A stretch of DNA of 64,000 nucleotides from contig UNRJ01000002.1 of the NCBI GenBank assembly GCA_900537125.1, positions 186,001-250,000 on the forward strand. The letters run 5' to 3'. The stretch is from Rhodobacteraceae bacterium Alg238-R152 (GTDB lineage: Bacteria; Pseudomonadota; Alphaproteobacteria; Rhodobacterales; Rhodobacteraceae). The position numbers and the translations under genes were made by a program. Of this stretch, positions 1 through 8,778 are shown in pieces. How positions within the stretch are numbered: position 1 is the first letter of the stretch; the number at the start of each line of letters is the position of its first letter. The notes under the pieces are model-generated. The model was not told the origin of the DNA and made no database searches. It worked only from the letters and a program-made list of their open reading frames with translations.

Positions 1-1412
1 ATGTGCTCTGGATTGCCATTGCGGACGTGGCGCACTACGTGACATCCAACACCGCGCTGGATCGCGAGGCCCGCAAACGTGGCAATTCCAGCTATTTCCC
101 AGACCGTGTGGTGCCAATGCTGCCTGATCGCCTATCTGGTGATCTGTGCTCCTTGCACGAAGGTGTGCCGCGCGCCGTGCTCGCTCTGCGCATTCAGATC
201 GACCGCCACGGCAAAAAGATTGCCCACCGATTCACCCGCGCCATGATCCGCTCGGTGGCCTCGCTGAACTACGGCGAGGTGCAGCAGGCGCAAGACGGCC
301 AGCCCAACGAACGCTGCGTGCCTCTGATGGATGAGATCATCACGCCGCTCTATGCTGCATATGAGGCTCTAACAAGGGCGAAGGCTGAGCGTCAGCCGCT
401 GGCTCTGGACTTGCCGGAACGCAAAATTGAGCTGTCTGAGGCGGGTGAAGTGACCTCTGTCAACTTCCGCGATCGGTTTGATGCGCACAAGCTTGTCGAA
501 GAGTTTATGGTGCTCTCCAACGTCTGCGCCGCCGAAACGCTGATTGCCAAGAAATCCCCGTTGCTGTTCCGCGTGCATGAAGAACCCAGCCCAGAGAAAC
601 TCAACGCCTTGCGGGAGACTGCGCAGGCCGCTGGCCTGACATTGGCCAAAGGTCAGGTGCTGCAAACCCGGCACCTGAACCAATTGTTGGATGCTGCCTC
701 TGGCACCGAGCAGGCGGAGTTGATCAACATCTCCACCCTGCGCTCGATGACGCAGGCTTATTACGCGCCATCCAACTTTGGCCACTTCGGCCTGGCGTTG
801 CGGGCTTATGCGCACTTTACCTCGCCTATCCGCCGCTATGCCGACCTGATCGTGCATCGCGCTTTGATTTCCGCGCACGGTTGGGGCGACGACGGTCTCA
901 CACCTGAAGCCACGGAAGTTCTGGAAAAAACCGCCACGCATATCTCCGACACCGAGCGTCGCTCGATGCTGGCGGAACGTGACACCACGGACCGGTATCT
1001 CGCGGCCTATATGTCCGAACGCATCGGCAATGAGTTCACCGGCCGTATCAGCGGCATCGCCCGCTTTGGGGTGTTTGTAAAACTGGATGAAACCGGTGCC
1101 GATGGCCTGATCCCCATGCGCGAGTTAGGGCGGGAATACTTCCACTTTGACGCGGAGACCAATACGCTTTTGGGCTCTGATACAGGCATAGTGATTGGCT
1201 TGGGCCAACGGGTGACAGCGCGCTTGAAAGAGGCGACTGCGGTCACCGGCGGCATCGCGCTGGAATTGATCTCGCTGGATGGTGAGCTTGTGAAACGCGC
1301 TGGCCGTGGTGGCAAAGGGCGGGGCCGAGGCGGCCCCACCCGGCGCAAGGCCACCAAAGCCAAGCACAAGGCGGCCAAGACCAAACGCAAGGTCACTCGG
1401 CAGCGACGCTAA
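1..1412 (+). CDS. rnr: Ribonuclease R, 3' part (5' end outside window)
   Basis: This is a 3'-5' exoribonuclease of the RNB/RNase II family that degrades structured RNA in the cytoplasm. The visible frame begins in the RNB catalytic domain, just after where the aspartate cluster should be (IAIADVAHYV is near the start). It continues through the RNB core (HFTSPIRRYADL) to an S1 RNA-binding domain at about visible residues 341-424. The protein ends in a Lys/Arg/Gly-rich tail, as expected for RNase R rather than RNase II. The N-terminal cold-shock domains and probable start lie left of the window. The last 20 bases overlap the convergent GST gene. Confidence 0.93.
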   Translation, partial: VLWIAIADVAHYVTSNTALDREARKRGNSSYFPDRVVPMLPDRLSGDLCSLHEGVPRAVLALRIQIDRHGKKIAHRFTRAMIRSVASLNYGEVQQAQDGQPNERCVPLMDEIITPLYAAYEALTRAKAERQPLALDLPERKIELSEAGEVTSVNFRDRFDAHKLVEEFMVLSNVCAAETLIAKKSPLLFRVHEEPSPEKLNALRETAQAAGLTLAKGQVLQTRHLNQLLDAASGTEQAELINISTLRSMTQAYYAPSNFGHFGLALRAYAHFTSPIRRYADLIVHRALISAHGWGDDGLTPEATEVLEKTATHISDTERRSMLAERDTTDRYLAAYMSERIGNEFTGRISGIARFGVFVKLDETGADGLIPMRELGREYFHFDAETNTLLGSDTGIVIGLGQRVTARLKEATAVTGGIALELISLDGELVKRAGRGGKGRGRGGPTRRKATKAKHKAAKTKRKVTRQRR

Positions 1413-2127
1413 ATCCCTGCATAACTTTGCCAGCGTCCGGATAGATCGCGTCCCGCACCCGCGCCACATAAGGTGCCAAGACGGGCCGCGCTTCGGTTGC
1501 TTTACGTAGGTCGGTGGCAACAGGTAGCGTCAGGATCATGTCCAAGACCGGTGCCACCGCCGCATCCGCTGCTGTTGGCGTGTCACCAAACAAAAACGGC
1601 TTTCCGTCCAATGTGGACTCGATCACCTCAAGATCCTTGTCAAACCGCGCTTGCCGATCTTCTGGCGAGAACTGCGCAATGCCTTCGGACATCAACCCTG
1701 CTCGCACATGGCCGCGCGCTTCCTCTGCGGCCTGATCGCGCATTGGCTCAGGAACCGCGCCAAAGAAGGCTTCTTTCATCACCGCCCAGCAATCGTCATT
1801 GAGCCAGCGGTCATGCACCAATCCAAGCCGAAGGCTCTCTTCCACCGTGCGAATCAATGCATGGGTGGCGGCTTTCTCATTGCGGTTCAAACCGGGCATG
1901 AAATCCGCGCCATTCGACTCCAAATAGGCCTGAATGTTGTGGCTGTCTGGGATCATGGTGTCCCCAACCCGCGCCACTGGCACTTTGCCCAGCGGCAAGG
2001 AGGCAAAGTCTTGCACCATTTCTGGCTGCCAATCGACCTTTGCCATTTCCAACAGGCACATCGCCTTCAGGCAAAACGGGGAATTGGACGCGATCTGTGC
2101 ATCGCCAGGAAATGTAATGAGCTTCAT
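1393..2127 (-). CDS. Glutathione S-transferase family protein
   Basis: A 244-residue GST-fold protein, probably cytosolic. Residues 1-80 resemble the thioredoxin-like N-terminal domain, with a Cys near position 19 (SPFCLK) and the conserved cis-Pro/Ser region (KVPVARVGDTMIPDS). The rest is the helical C-terminal domain, with the usual buried helix pattern TAADAAVAPVL. The sequence is closer to the metaxin/Tom37-like branch of bacterial GSTs than to classical detoxifying enzymes, so the substrate is unknown. It is transcribed divergently from the WYL regulator, which is the obvious candidate controller. Its 3' end runs 20 bases into rnr. Confidence 0.8.
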   Translation of the reverse strand: MKLITFPGDAQIASNSPFCLKAMCLLEMAKVDWQPEMVQDFASLPLGKVPVARVGDTMIPDSHNIQAYLESNGADFMPGLNRNEKAATHALIRTVEESLRLGLVHDRWLNDDCWAVMKEAFFGAVPEPMRDQAAEEARGHVRAGLMSEGIAQFSPEDRQARFDKDLEVIESTLDGKPFLFGDTPTAADAAVAPVLDMILTLPVATDLRKATEARPVLAPYVARVRDAIYPDAGKVMQGFSVAAE

Positions 2128-2212
2128 AGGAGGTCTCCACTGATTGATTGTGGGGCAGACCTATAGAAGCCTCTTGTCAGTTTCTGTCAGTAGGGTGCAG
2201 TATTCAAAAATC

Positions 2213-2929
2213 ATGAGCCGCACCGACCGCCTTTTCCAACTCATGCAGGCCCTGCGTGACCTGCCGCCCCCCGCCACGGCGCAAGCGTTGGCGCAGGAGA
2301 CCGGCGTTTCAGAGCGCACAATCTACCGCGACATCGACAGTCTGCGCGGCCTTGGTGCCGTGATTGACGGCGAGGCCGGCTTTGGCTTTACCCTGGTCGA
2401 AGACGCTACCTTGCCACCTTTGGGGTTTGTGCCGGAAGAGATTGAGGCGCTGGTGGTTGGTCTCACCGAGGTTATGGAAGTCGCCGATCCTTCGCTTGCA
2501 GATGCAGCAAAATCGGCTCTAACAAAGCTGAAATCACGCCTTCCTGAGGCGCAGGCGCACCGTTTGAAACACGCCGTGCTCACGGCCAAACGCTTTCACA
2601 AACCTCCAGAGATCAGCATCGACGCCGGCGCTCTGCGCCAAGCGGCTTGGGAAGAGCGTACCGTGGCCTTTGACTATGGCGATGCCAAAGGGCAGCGCAC
2701 CACCCGCAAGGTCGACCCGCTGGCAATTGTCTTTATGCAAAACGCCCATTGTTTGATGGCCTACTGCCATCTGCGTGAAGACTTCCGCGCCTTCCGCCTC
2801 GACCGTATGGTCAACCTCGACATCACCGACCGCTCCTTCCGCCCACGCCGGATTCCCATGTTGCGGGAGTTCAAGGCGCGTCTGGAAGCAGAGCAAGCGC
2901 AATCGGCAAATCCCCGCGCCTCTGACTGA
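2213..2929 (+). CDS. YafY-type HTH/WYL-domain transcriptional regulator
   Basis: A 238-residue DNA-binding regulator. A winged HTH of the HTH_11 type lies at residues 10-60 (SERTIYRDIDSLRGLG), and a WYL ligand-sensing domain covers about residues 135-200 (AIVFMQNAHCLMAYCHLR, then FRLDRM). The frame is open further upstream to 2144, but MSRTDRL at 2213 matches the normal start of this family and leaves an 85-base divergent promoter region shared with the GST gene. WYL proteins of this kind usually control the adjacent gene, so regulation of the GST gene is inferred. The effector is unknown. Confidence 0.85.
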   Translation: MSRTDRLFQLMQALRDLPPPATAQALAQETGVSERTIYRDIDSLRGLGAVIDGEAGFGFTLVEDATLPPLGFVPEEIEALVVGLTEVMEVADPSLADAAKSALTKLKSRLPEAQAHRLKHAVLTAKRFHKPPEISIDAGALRQAAWEERTVAFDYGDAKGQRTTRKVDPLAIVFMQNAHCLMAYCHLREDFRAFRLDRMVNLDITDRSFRPRRIPMLREFKARLEAEQAQSANPRASD

Positions 2930-2991
2930 CAGCGCTTTTGCCACAGTCACCGGCGCGCTACACTTCTCACAAACAGGCAGGGAAAGTTGTG

Positions 2992-4263
2992 ATGCGGACA
3001 TTTGGGTTTTTAGTGAGTTTGGTTATTGGCGGGCTTGTCGCCTCAACGGCCTCCGCTGGCGCGCCGTCTTATTCTCTGCGCCCCGTGCTGCGCCCTTTGG
3101 CCGCCGCGCTTGATGCACAAAAATCTGTGGAGGTTGCCGCCAACACCAAAGGCCTGCAGCGCTGGATCAAGCGCTACAAATCGCGTGCCCTCAAAGCCGG
3201 AATCAGCGCAACGGTGTTGGATCAGGCGTTCCGGGGAGTTGAATACAACGCCGCCATTATCAAAAAAGACCGCAACCAGAACGAATTCACCAAAACCATC
3301 TGGGATTACCTCGACAGCGCTGCGTCTGATGCCCGTATCCGCAACGGTAAGGCGGCCCTGAGCAAACACAACACCACACTTCAGAAGATCGAAAATCGGT
3401 ACGGCGTTGACAAAGAAGTTGTGGTTGCGATCTGGGGATTGGAAAGCGCCTATGGCACCTTCAAAGGCAGCACGCCAGTGATCGAAGCGCTGGCCACACT
3501 GGCCTATGACGGACGGCGGGGCGACTTCTTTGAGGAACAGCTTACCGCCGCGCTGAGTATCCTGCAGAACGGTGATGTGACCGCACCAAACATGACCGGC
3601 AGCTGGGCAGGCGCCATGGGTCACACCCAGTTTATGCCCACTTCATTCCAATCCTACGCTGTGGATTTCACCGGCGACGGCAAACGCGACATCTGGTCAG
3701 GCGACCCAACCGACGCGCTGGCCTCCACCGCCGCTTATCTCAAACACTTCGGTTGGAAGAAAAATCAGCCTTGGGGTGTCGAAGTCAAACTGCCCAAAGG
3801 TTTTGATTACACCGCCGCAAACCGTGAGAACCTGAAAAACCCAAGCGAGTGGGCGCGTCTGGGCATCAAGGATATGCGCGGCCGTCCGGTGCCCAACCAT
3901 GGCAAGGCGTCGATCCTATTGCCCGCTGGCGCGCAGGGCGCAGCTTTTATGATCTTCAAGAACTTTGACGCGATCGAGCACTACAACACTGCAGATGCCT
4001 ATGTGATTGGCGTTGGTCATCTCGCAGACCGCATCAAGGGTGGCCCGGCCATTCAAGGCAACTGGCCGCGTGGCGATCGCGCGTTGACGTATAAAGAGCG
4101 GATTGAGTTGCAAAAGCGCCTGACCAAAGCTGGCTTTGACACCCAGAAGATCGACGGCAAGATTGGCCCGCTCACCATCGCCGCCGTGCGGGGCTATCAG
4201 CGCTCGGAAGGCATGATCCCGGATGGATATGCCTCCCTAACACTGCTGAAATCACTTCGGTAA
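2992..4263 (+). CDS. Lytic murein transglycosylase, MltB family, with peptidoglycan-binding domain
   Basis: A 423-residue periplasmic enzyme that cleaves the glycan backbone of peptidoglycan and forms 1,6-anhydro-MurNAc. A Sec signal peptide covers residues 1-22 (hydrophobic stretch, then STASA). The MltB/SLT_2 domain follows, with the catalytic Glu at about residue 151 in WGLESAYG and the GAMGHTQFMP motif. A C-terminal peptidoglycan-binding domain (about 350-423) contains DGKIGPLT. The ATG at 2992 is chosen over the upstream frame extension because it has a good ribosome-binding site (GGGAAAG) and begins the signal peptide. A hairpin terminator follows. Confidence 0.9.
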   Translation: MRTFGFLVSLVIGGLVASTASAGAPSYSLRPVLRPLAAALDAQKSVEVAANTKGLQRWIKRYKSRALKAGISATVLDQAFRGVEYNAAIIKKDRNQNEFTKTIWDYLDSAASDARIRNGKAALSKHNTTLQKIENRYGVDKEVVVAIWGLESAYGTFKGSTPVIEALATLAYDGRRGDFFEEQLTAALSILQNGDVTAPNMTGSWAGAMGHTQFMPTSFQSYAVDFTGDGKRDIWSGDPTDALASTAAYLKHFGWKKNQPWGVEVKLPKGFDYTAANRENLKNPSEWARLGIKDMRGRPVPNHGKASILLPAGAQGAAFMIFKNFDAIEHYNTADAYVIGVGHLADRIKGGPAIQGNWPRGDRALTYKERIELQKRLTKAGFDTQKIDGKIGPLTIAAVRGYQRSEGMIPDGYASLTLLKSLR

Positions 4264-4270
4264 CGGTATG

Positions 4271-4302
4271 AAAAAGACGCGCCCCAATCTGGCGCGCCTT
4301 TT
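4271..4302. terminator. Bidirectional intrinsic terminator between mltB-like and LD-transpeptidase genes
   Basis: A six-pair stem CGCGCC/GGCGCG (4278-4283 and 4291-4296) encloses a seven-base loop. TTTT follows on the plus strand and an A5 tract precedes it, giving a U-run on the minus strand. It sits between two convergent genes. Confidence 0.8.
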
Positions 4303-4322
4303 GTCATCTCAAAGCTTATTGC

Positions 4323-4895
4323 TTACTCGCGGCCACTGACCACAATCACTTCCGTCCCCATTGGCACCTGTTCATAGAGTTTTTCGATATGCCAGTTGGC
4401 CATACGGATACAGCCGTTGGAACTTGGCGTGCCGATTGATTGCGGCGCAGTGGTGCCATGGATGCGGAACAATGTATCGCGGCCATCCTGATAGAGATAC
4501 ATCGCGCGCGACCCAAGCGGGTTGCTCGGCCCACCGGGCATGCCGTCTTCGTATTTCTTATAAGCCGGATTGCGTTCGATCATTTCCTGAGTGGGGCGCC
4601 AACTGGGCCATTCCACTTTGCGACCAATGGTGGCACGTCCGGAGAAGTTGAGCCCTTCCTGGCCAATCGCCACGCCATAGCGTACGGCATTGCGTTCATC
4701 CTGCATGTGATAAAGGTGATAAGAGGCCAAAACCACCACCAGCTGGCCCGGTTGAAAACCGTATTTCTTCTTCACCCGCACCTCTTTGGGCTTCAGGTGC
4801 TCCATCAACTCGAAGTTTTCGCCTTGTGCGGCGCGGAGGATGTGTGGCGTGGCCAGCAGGCTGGCGCCAGCGGCAAGGAAATAACGTCTATGCAT
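4323..4895 (-). CDS. L,D-transpeptidase (YkuD domain), exported
   Basis: A 190-residue periplasmic enzyme that cross-links or modifies peptidoglycan through meso-diaminopimelate. A short signal peptide (residues 1-22, starting MHRRYFLAAGASLL) is followed by a YkuD domain. The catalytic motif is present, with His146 (IHGTTAP) and Cys162 (SSNGCIRM). The tandem downstream ATG has only a weak Shine-Dalgarno sequence. It is monocistronic, being separated from the upstream potABCD-type operon by a 13-pair hairpin. The neighbouring convergent lytic transglycosylase also acts on the cell wall. Confidence 0.9.
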   Translation of the reverse strand: MHRRYFLAAGASLLATPHILRAAQGENFELMEHLKPKEVRVKKKYGFQPGQLVVVLASYHLYHMQDERNAVRYGVAIGQEGLNFSGRATIGRKVEWPSWRPTQEMIERNPAYKKYEDGMPGGPSNPLGSRAMYLYQDGRDTLFRIHGTTAPQSIGTPSSNGCIRMANWHIEKLYEQVPMGTEVIVVSGRE

Positions 4896-4945
4896 AAGTA
4901 CTCGTTCCGTTTACGTGCAAAAAATAATGCCACAGACGTGACAGC

Positions 4946-4975
4946 GGACAAAGTCGGGAGTGCCCGACTTTGTCC
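4946..4975 (-). terminator. Perfect 13-bp hairpin at the end of the polyamine ABC operon
   Basis: The arms 4946-4958 (GGACAAAGTCGGG) and 4963-4975 are perfectly complementary around a four-base loop. There is no long U-run. The position just after the last permease gene suggests termination or 3'-end protection. Confidence 0.6.
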
Positions 4976-5013
4976 ATGTTCATCAAAATGTGCTGTAAAA
5001 TCCCTAACGGTGA

Positions 5014-6225
5014 TTAGCTTGGAGACATGCCCCGCAGCCGCTCAGAGCGACGGCGCAGCAGTTCCACCGTTGCCAACAGCAGGATAGAGATCCCCACCAG
5101 GATTGTGGCCACCGCCAGAATGGTTGGGCTGATCTGCTCACGCAGGCCGGTGAACATCTGCCATGGCAGGGTTTTCTGACTTGCGGACCCGACAAACAGC
5201 ACCACAACAACCTCATCAAATGAGGTGATGAAGGCAAACAGGCCACCGGAGATCACGCCCGGCAGGATCAAGGGCATCTGCACCCGGAAGAAGGTGGTCA
5301 CCGGGTTTGCCCCCATGTTGGCCGCCGCCCGTGTCAGAGAGCGGTCAAAGCCCACCAGCGTGGCGGTCACGGTGATGATCACAAACGGAATGCCAAGCAC
5401 AGCATGTGCCAGCACCACCTTCACATAGCCCACAAAGGTCTTGTTCATGCCCAACGTGCCCTCGAGCCAGTTACCGATGTCGCTGTAGAAAAAGAACATG
5501 CCGGTTGCGGAAATGATCAGCGGCACAATCATCGGCGAAATCATGATTGCCATGATGGCACGGCGCCCGGGGACGTGGCTTTGAGACAAGCCAATCGCGG
5601 CCAAAGTGCCAAGGCTGACCGAAATCACTGTCGCAATGGGCGCAATGATCAGCGAGTTTTTGAAGCTGCGCTGCCACTCGTTGTTGGTGAAGAAGTCTTG
5701 ATAGTGCTTCAGCGAGTAACCCGCCGGATCAAGTCGCAGCATCTCTGGTGTGAAGGTGAAGAAGTCCTGCGCGTTAAACGACAGTGGCATCACCACAAGG
5801 ATGGGCGTGATCAGGAAGGTGAAGATCGCGCCACAGATCACACGGAACGAATAGTGCCACAACACCTGTCCCGGGGTCAGATACGGCAGCAGACGGGCGC
5901 GATAACGGCCCTCATACAGCCAGTAGCTGAACCATTGGATAAACCAGCCATACAGCAGGCCCACGATCGCAGCCGCGAGACCACCAAACCAGAACCCAAG
6001 TGCACCATAGAGCGCAATGGTGAGCCCTTTGCCCAGTTTTTCATTTTTGAGCACAAAGATATAGAGCACAGCGCCAACAACAGCCATCAGCGCGCCAATC
6101 AAAACACCCATAATGCCGGAGCCATTAGAGGTGCCGATGAAGAGGCCAAAGAAGCCGCCTGCAGCCGCCACAGTGGGCAGAACCAGAGACATCGGTTTGC
6201 GGGAAATCGGAGTGAGTGCAGCCAT
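5014..6225 (-). CDS. Polyamine-type ABC transporter permease (PotC-like) with extra N-terminal membrane segments
   Basis: An inner-membrane permease of 403 residues. The C-terminal 270 residues are a standard PotC/PotI-type module with six membrane helices and the EAA loop (RAAANMGANPVTTFFRVQMP). About 120 extra residues precede it and contain three or four additional hydrophobic segments (for example GVLIGALMAVVGAVLYIFVL), so the protein is roughly half as long again as E. coli PotC. It is the last gene of potA-potD-potB-potC, five bases after the previous permease. The substrate is inferred from the neighbouring PotD-like protein and the polyamine genes around it. Confidence 0.85.
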   Translation of the reverse strand: MAALTPISRKPMSLVLPTVAAAGGFFGLFIGTSNGSGIMGVLIGALMAVVGAVLYIFVLKNEKLGKGLTIALYGALGFWFGGLAAAIVGLLYGWFIQWFSYWLYEGRYRARLLPYLTPGQVLWHYSFRVICGAIFTFLITPILVVMPLSFNAQDFFTFTPEMLRLDPAGYSLKHYQDFFTNNEWQRSFKNSLIIAPIATVISVSLGTLAAIGLSQSHVPGRRAIMAIMISPMIVPLIISATGMFFFYSDIGNWLEGTLGMNKTFVGYVKVVLAHAVLGIPFVIITVTATLVGFDRSLTRAAANMGANPVTTFFRVQMPLILPGVISGGLFAFITSFDEVVVVLFVGSASQKTLPWQMFTGLREQISPTILAVATILVGISILLLATVELLRRRSERLRGMSPS

Positions 6226-6230
6226 GGTTC

Positions 6231-7505
6231 TTATCCCAATTTCACGTTGTCGATGCCGACGATCTTGTCATAGCACCAGTAGAGTAGCAGAACGACGCCC
6301 AGCAGGATGGTGCCCAACGCCGCGGCGAGGCCCCAGTTCAGCGAGCTTGAGATGTGATAGGCAATCCGGTTGGAGATGAAGACACCTTTGGTGCCGCCCA
6401 CAATTTCCGGCGTGATGTAGTAGCCAATCGCCAGAATGAACACGAGGATGGAGCCCGCGCCAATGCCTGGAACGGACAATGGGAAGTATACCCGCCAGAA
6501 CGCTGTCCAGTTGGTGGCGCCCATGGATTTTGCAGCGCGCAGGTAGGTTGGCTGAATGGTCTGCATCACCGAATACATCGGCAGGATCATAAACGGCAGC
6601 AGGATGTGGGTCATGGCCACGATGGTACCAAACTGGTTGTTGATCATCACCAGACGGGCGTCATCCGCCACCAGGCCGATCCAGACCAGCACCTCGTTGA
6701 TCACACCTTGTTGTTGCAACATCACCTTCCAGGCGGAGGTTCGCACCAGTAGTGAGGTCCAAAATGGCAGCAAAACAAGGATCATGAGAATGTTGGCGGT
6801 GCGGGATGGCAGGTTGGCCAACAGCCATGCCACCGGGTAGCCCAACAAAATACAGCTCACTGTGATCATCAGCGACATAAACAAGGTCCGCTGGAACAGT
6901 TTGATCAGGATACGTTTGTCTTCCGGCTGCGCCTGTGCGCCTTCCGGCGTGCGCTGCATGTCAATGGCGTTCAGGAAGTAGCCGTTGGTGATCTTCACCG
7001 AATGGGTTTTGATCACCGCCCAGGTGGTCACGTCGCCCCATTTCTTATCAATGGCGATCAATTGCTCTTTGAACGGGCCGTCGGTGGCCGGATCCAGCTT
7101 TTTGATCTTACGCCCGGACTTACGGAACAAGGAAGACATGCCGGTGTGTTCGTAGTTGAGGCGCGTGCCCAACCGTGTGTGTCGTTTGGCGTTGATGGCA
7201 ACAACCATGTCCGAAACAAAGGCCGCGTAGAGCGCCTCATCCGGCAAGGCACCGGACTCAGCATCCCAGTTTTGCAGCTCTGCCACTGTCAGGGGAATTG
7301 TTTCAACGACGATGTCATTCTCAACCGATTTGAACAGCATTTTGCCAATCGGGAAAATAAAGCTGACGAGAACAAACACCAATAAAGGCGCAATCAGCAT
7401 CAAGGCCCGCGTTTTTTGCATGCGGAGTGCCCGTGCGAGGCTTTTCTTTAGCGGTGTGCCGTCGGCGGCGAGCATCGGTCCGCTTTGGGATGTGGCGTCG
7501 GTCAT
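6231..7505 (-). CDS. Polyamine-type ABC transporter permease (PotB-like) with large periplasmic insertion
   Basis: An inner-membrane permease of 424 residues; typical PotB is about 280. After the first membrane helix (LMLIAPLLVFVLVSFIFPIG) there is an insertion of roughly 140 polar residues that should lie in the periplasm. The usual membrane core with the EAA loop (RAAKSMGATNWTAFWRVYFP) follows. The frame is open 24 codons further upstream, but the ATG at 7505 has GGGACATT before it and begins a normal N-terminus. Five bases separate it from the second permease; a strong hairpin separates it from the binding-protein gene. Confidence 0.85.
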   Translation of the reverse strand: MTDATSQSGPMLAADGTPLKKSLARALRMQKTRALMLIAPLLVFVLVSFIFPIGKMLFKSVENDIVVETIPLTVAELQNWDAESGALPDEALYAAFVSDMVVAINAKRHTRLGTRLNYEHTGMSSLFRKSGRKIKKLDPATDGPFKEQLIAIDKKWGDVTTWAVIKTHSVKITNGYFLNAIDMQRTPEGAQAQPEDKRILIKLFQRTLFMSLMITVSCILLGYPVAWLLANLPSRTANILMILVLLPFWTSLLVRTSAWKVMLQQQGVINEVLVWIGLVADDARLVMINNQFGTIVAMTHILLPFMILPMYSVMQTIQPTYLRAAKSMGATNWTAFWRVYFPLSVPGIGAGSILVFILAIGYYITPEIVGGTKGVFISNRIAYHISSSLNWGLAAALGTILLGVVLLLYWCYDKIVGIDNVKLG

Positions 7506-7562
7506 AATGTCCCCGTTGTTCTCACATGTCAGGCTTATGTGACGCCCGATCTTTTGTGGAGA

Positions 7563-7589
7563 AACAGGGCCGCCCAATGCGGCCCTGTT
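7563..7589 (-). terminator. Intercistronic stem-loop after the PotD-like gene
   Basis: A perfect 11-pair stem (7563-7573 with 7579-7589, arm AACAGGGCCGC) carries a five-base CCAAT loop. It lies between the binding-protein stop and the permease start and has no U-run. It is probably a 3'-protecting or partial terminator element that raises binding-protein expression. Confidence 0.6.
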
Positions 7590-7608
7590 CCAATCTTACT
7601 AAGCGAAC

Positions 7609-8697
7609 TTATTTCGCCAGCCACGCCTGGAATTTTGCGTCGATGTCGTCACGGTAGTCAGCCCAGAACTCGTAGTTGTACAGGAAAGTGTTCTGCGCGT
7701 TGTTTGGGTCGGTTGGCATGTGTGGTGCCATGTCGATGCCCAGTTCAGCGTGCTTACCAACCAGTGGTGCGGAAGACTTACGTGCCGGACCATAGGAGAT
7801 GTACTTCGCCTGATCGGCCAGACGCTGTGTGTCTGTCGCGAACATGATGTAGTCCAGAGCCTGTGCTTTGCGCTCATCAGACAGACCAGCTGGGATGATC
7901 CAACCGTCAAGGTCAAACACCTGTGCGTCCCACAGCATGGCAACCGGCTGTTTCTGCTCTTCGATCACGGAGAACAAACGGCCGTTGTAGGTGGACCCCA
8001 TCACAACTTCACCGTCAGCCAGCAGCTGAGGTGTGTCGGCACCCGCAGACCACCAGATCACGTCGTCTTTGATGGTGTCGAGCTTGGCCAGTGCTTTGTC
8101 CTGACCTTCTGGGGTGGCCAGAACGTCATAAACGTCTGCTTTTGCAACGCCGTCACAAAGCAGAGCCCATTCCATGTTGTTGATTGGGCGCTTTTCGAGC
8201 GACCGCTTGCCAGGGTAGGCGTCGGTGTCGAACACGTCACAGATGGTGGAAGGGGCCGTGTCGCCAACCAGGTCGGTGCGGTAGCCAAATGTGGTGGAGT
8301 ATACGATCTGCGGGATAAAGCAGTCGGATACCAGCAGGTCACCAAAGTCTTCGGATGCAGAGGTGCCATCTGGCGCAGCTGCCAGTTGGGTGTCTGCGTC
8401 GATTTCCATCGCCAGACCTTCGTCACACAGACGCATCGCGTCAGAAGCCACTACGTCAACAACGTCCCAGGTCACGTTGCCTGCTTCGTTCATCGCACGC
8501 AGCTTGGCCACGGCTTCCGCAGAGCTGTCGTCGTTGATGATGGTCACGCCGGACTTCGCGGAGTAGGGCTCGTGATACGCCTTCAGTTGCGACTTAGAAT
8601 ACGCGCCGCCCCAGGATACGATGGTCATTTCCTGTGCCATGGCAGCAGGGGCCACCAGCGCGGTTGTGACGGCGAGAGCTGTCAGCTTGGTTTTCAT
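7609..8697 (-). CDS. Polyamine ABC transporter substrate-binding protein (PotD-like)
   Basis: A 362-residue periplasmic binding protein. A Sec signal peptide (residues 1-22, MKTKLTALAV to AMAQ) precedes a PotD/PotF-type fold (TIVSWGGAYSKSQ). The start at 8697 is chosen over a GTG nine bases upstream because AAGGAG lies eight bases before this ATG. It follows the ATPase gene and precedes the two permeases. Because it starts MTIVSWGG rather than the YNWxDYI of classical polyamine binders, the ligand could be another cationic amine; polyamine is the best guess from the operon and the flanking aminotransferase. Confidence 0.88.
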   Translation of the reverse strand: MKTKLTALAVTTALVAPAAMAQEMTIVSWGGAYSKSQLKAYHEPYSAKSGVTIINDDSSAEAVAKLRAMNEAGNVTWDVVDVVASDAMRLCDEGLAMEIDADTQLAAAPDGTSASEDFGDLLVSDCFIPQIVYSTTFGYRTDLVGDTAPSTICDVFDTDAYPGKRSLEKRPINNMEWALLCDGVAKADVYDVLATPEGQDKALAKLDTIKDDVIWWSAGADTPQLLADGEVVMGSTYNGRLFSVIEEQKQPVAMLWDAQVFDLDGWIIPAGLSDERKAQALDYIMFATDTQRLADQAKYISYGPARKSSAPLVGKHAELGIDMAPHMPTDPNNAQNTFLYNYEFWADYRDDIDAKFQAWLAK

Positions 8698-8778
8698 TGG
8701 ATACACTCCTTGTTGATTTCTTTAGTTTTGTTTTTTTGGGTCCGGATCTTACGCACGGTTTGTGCGCGTCAGCCCGTT

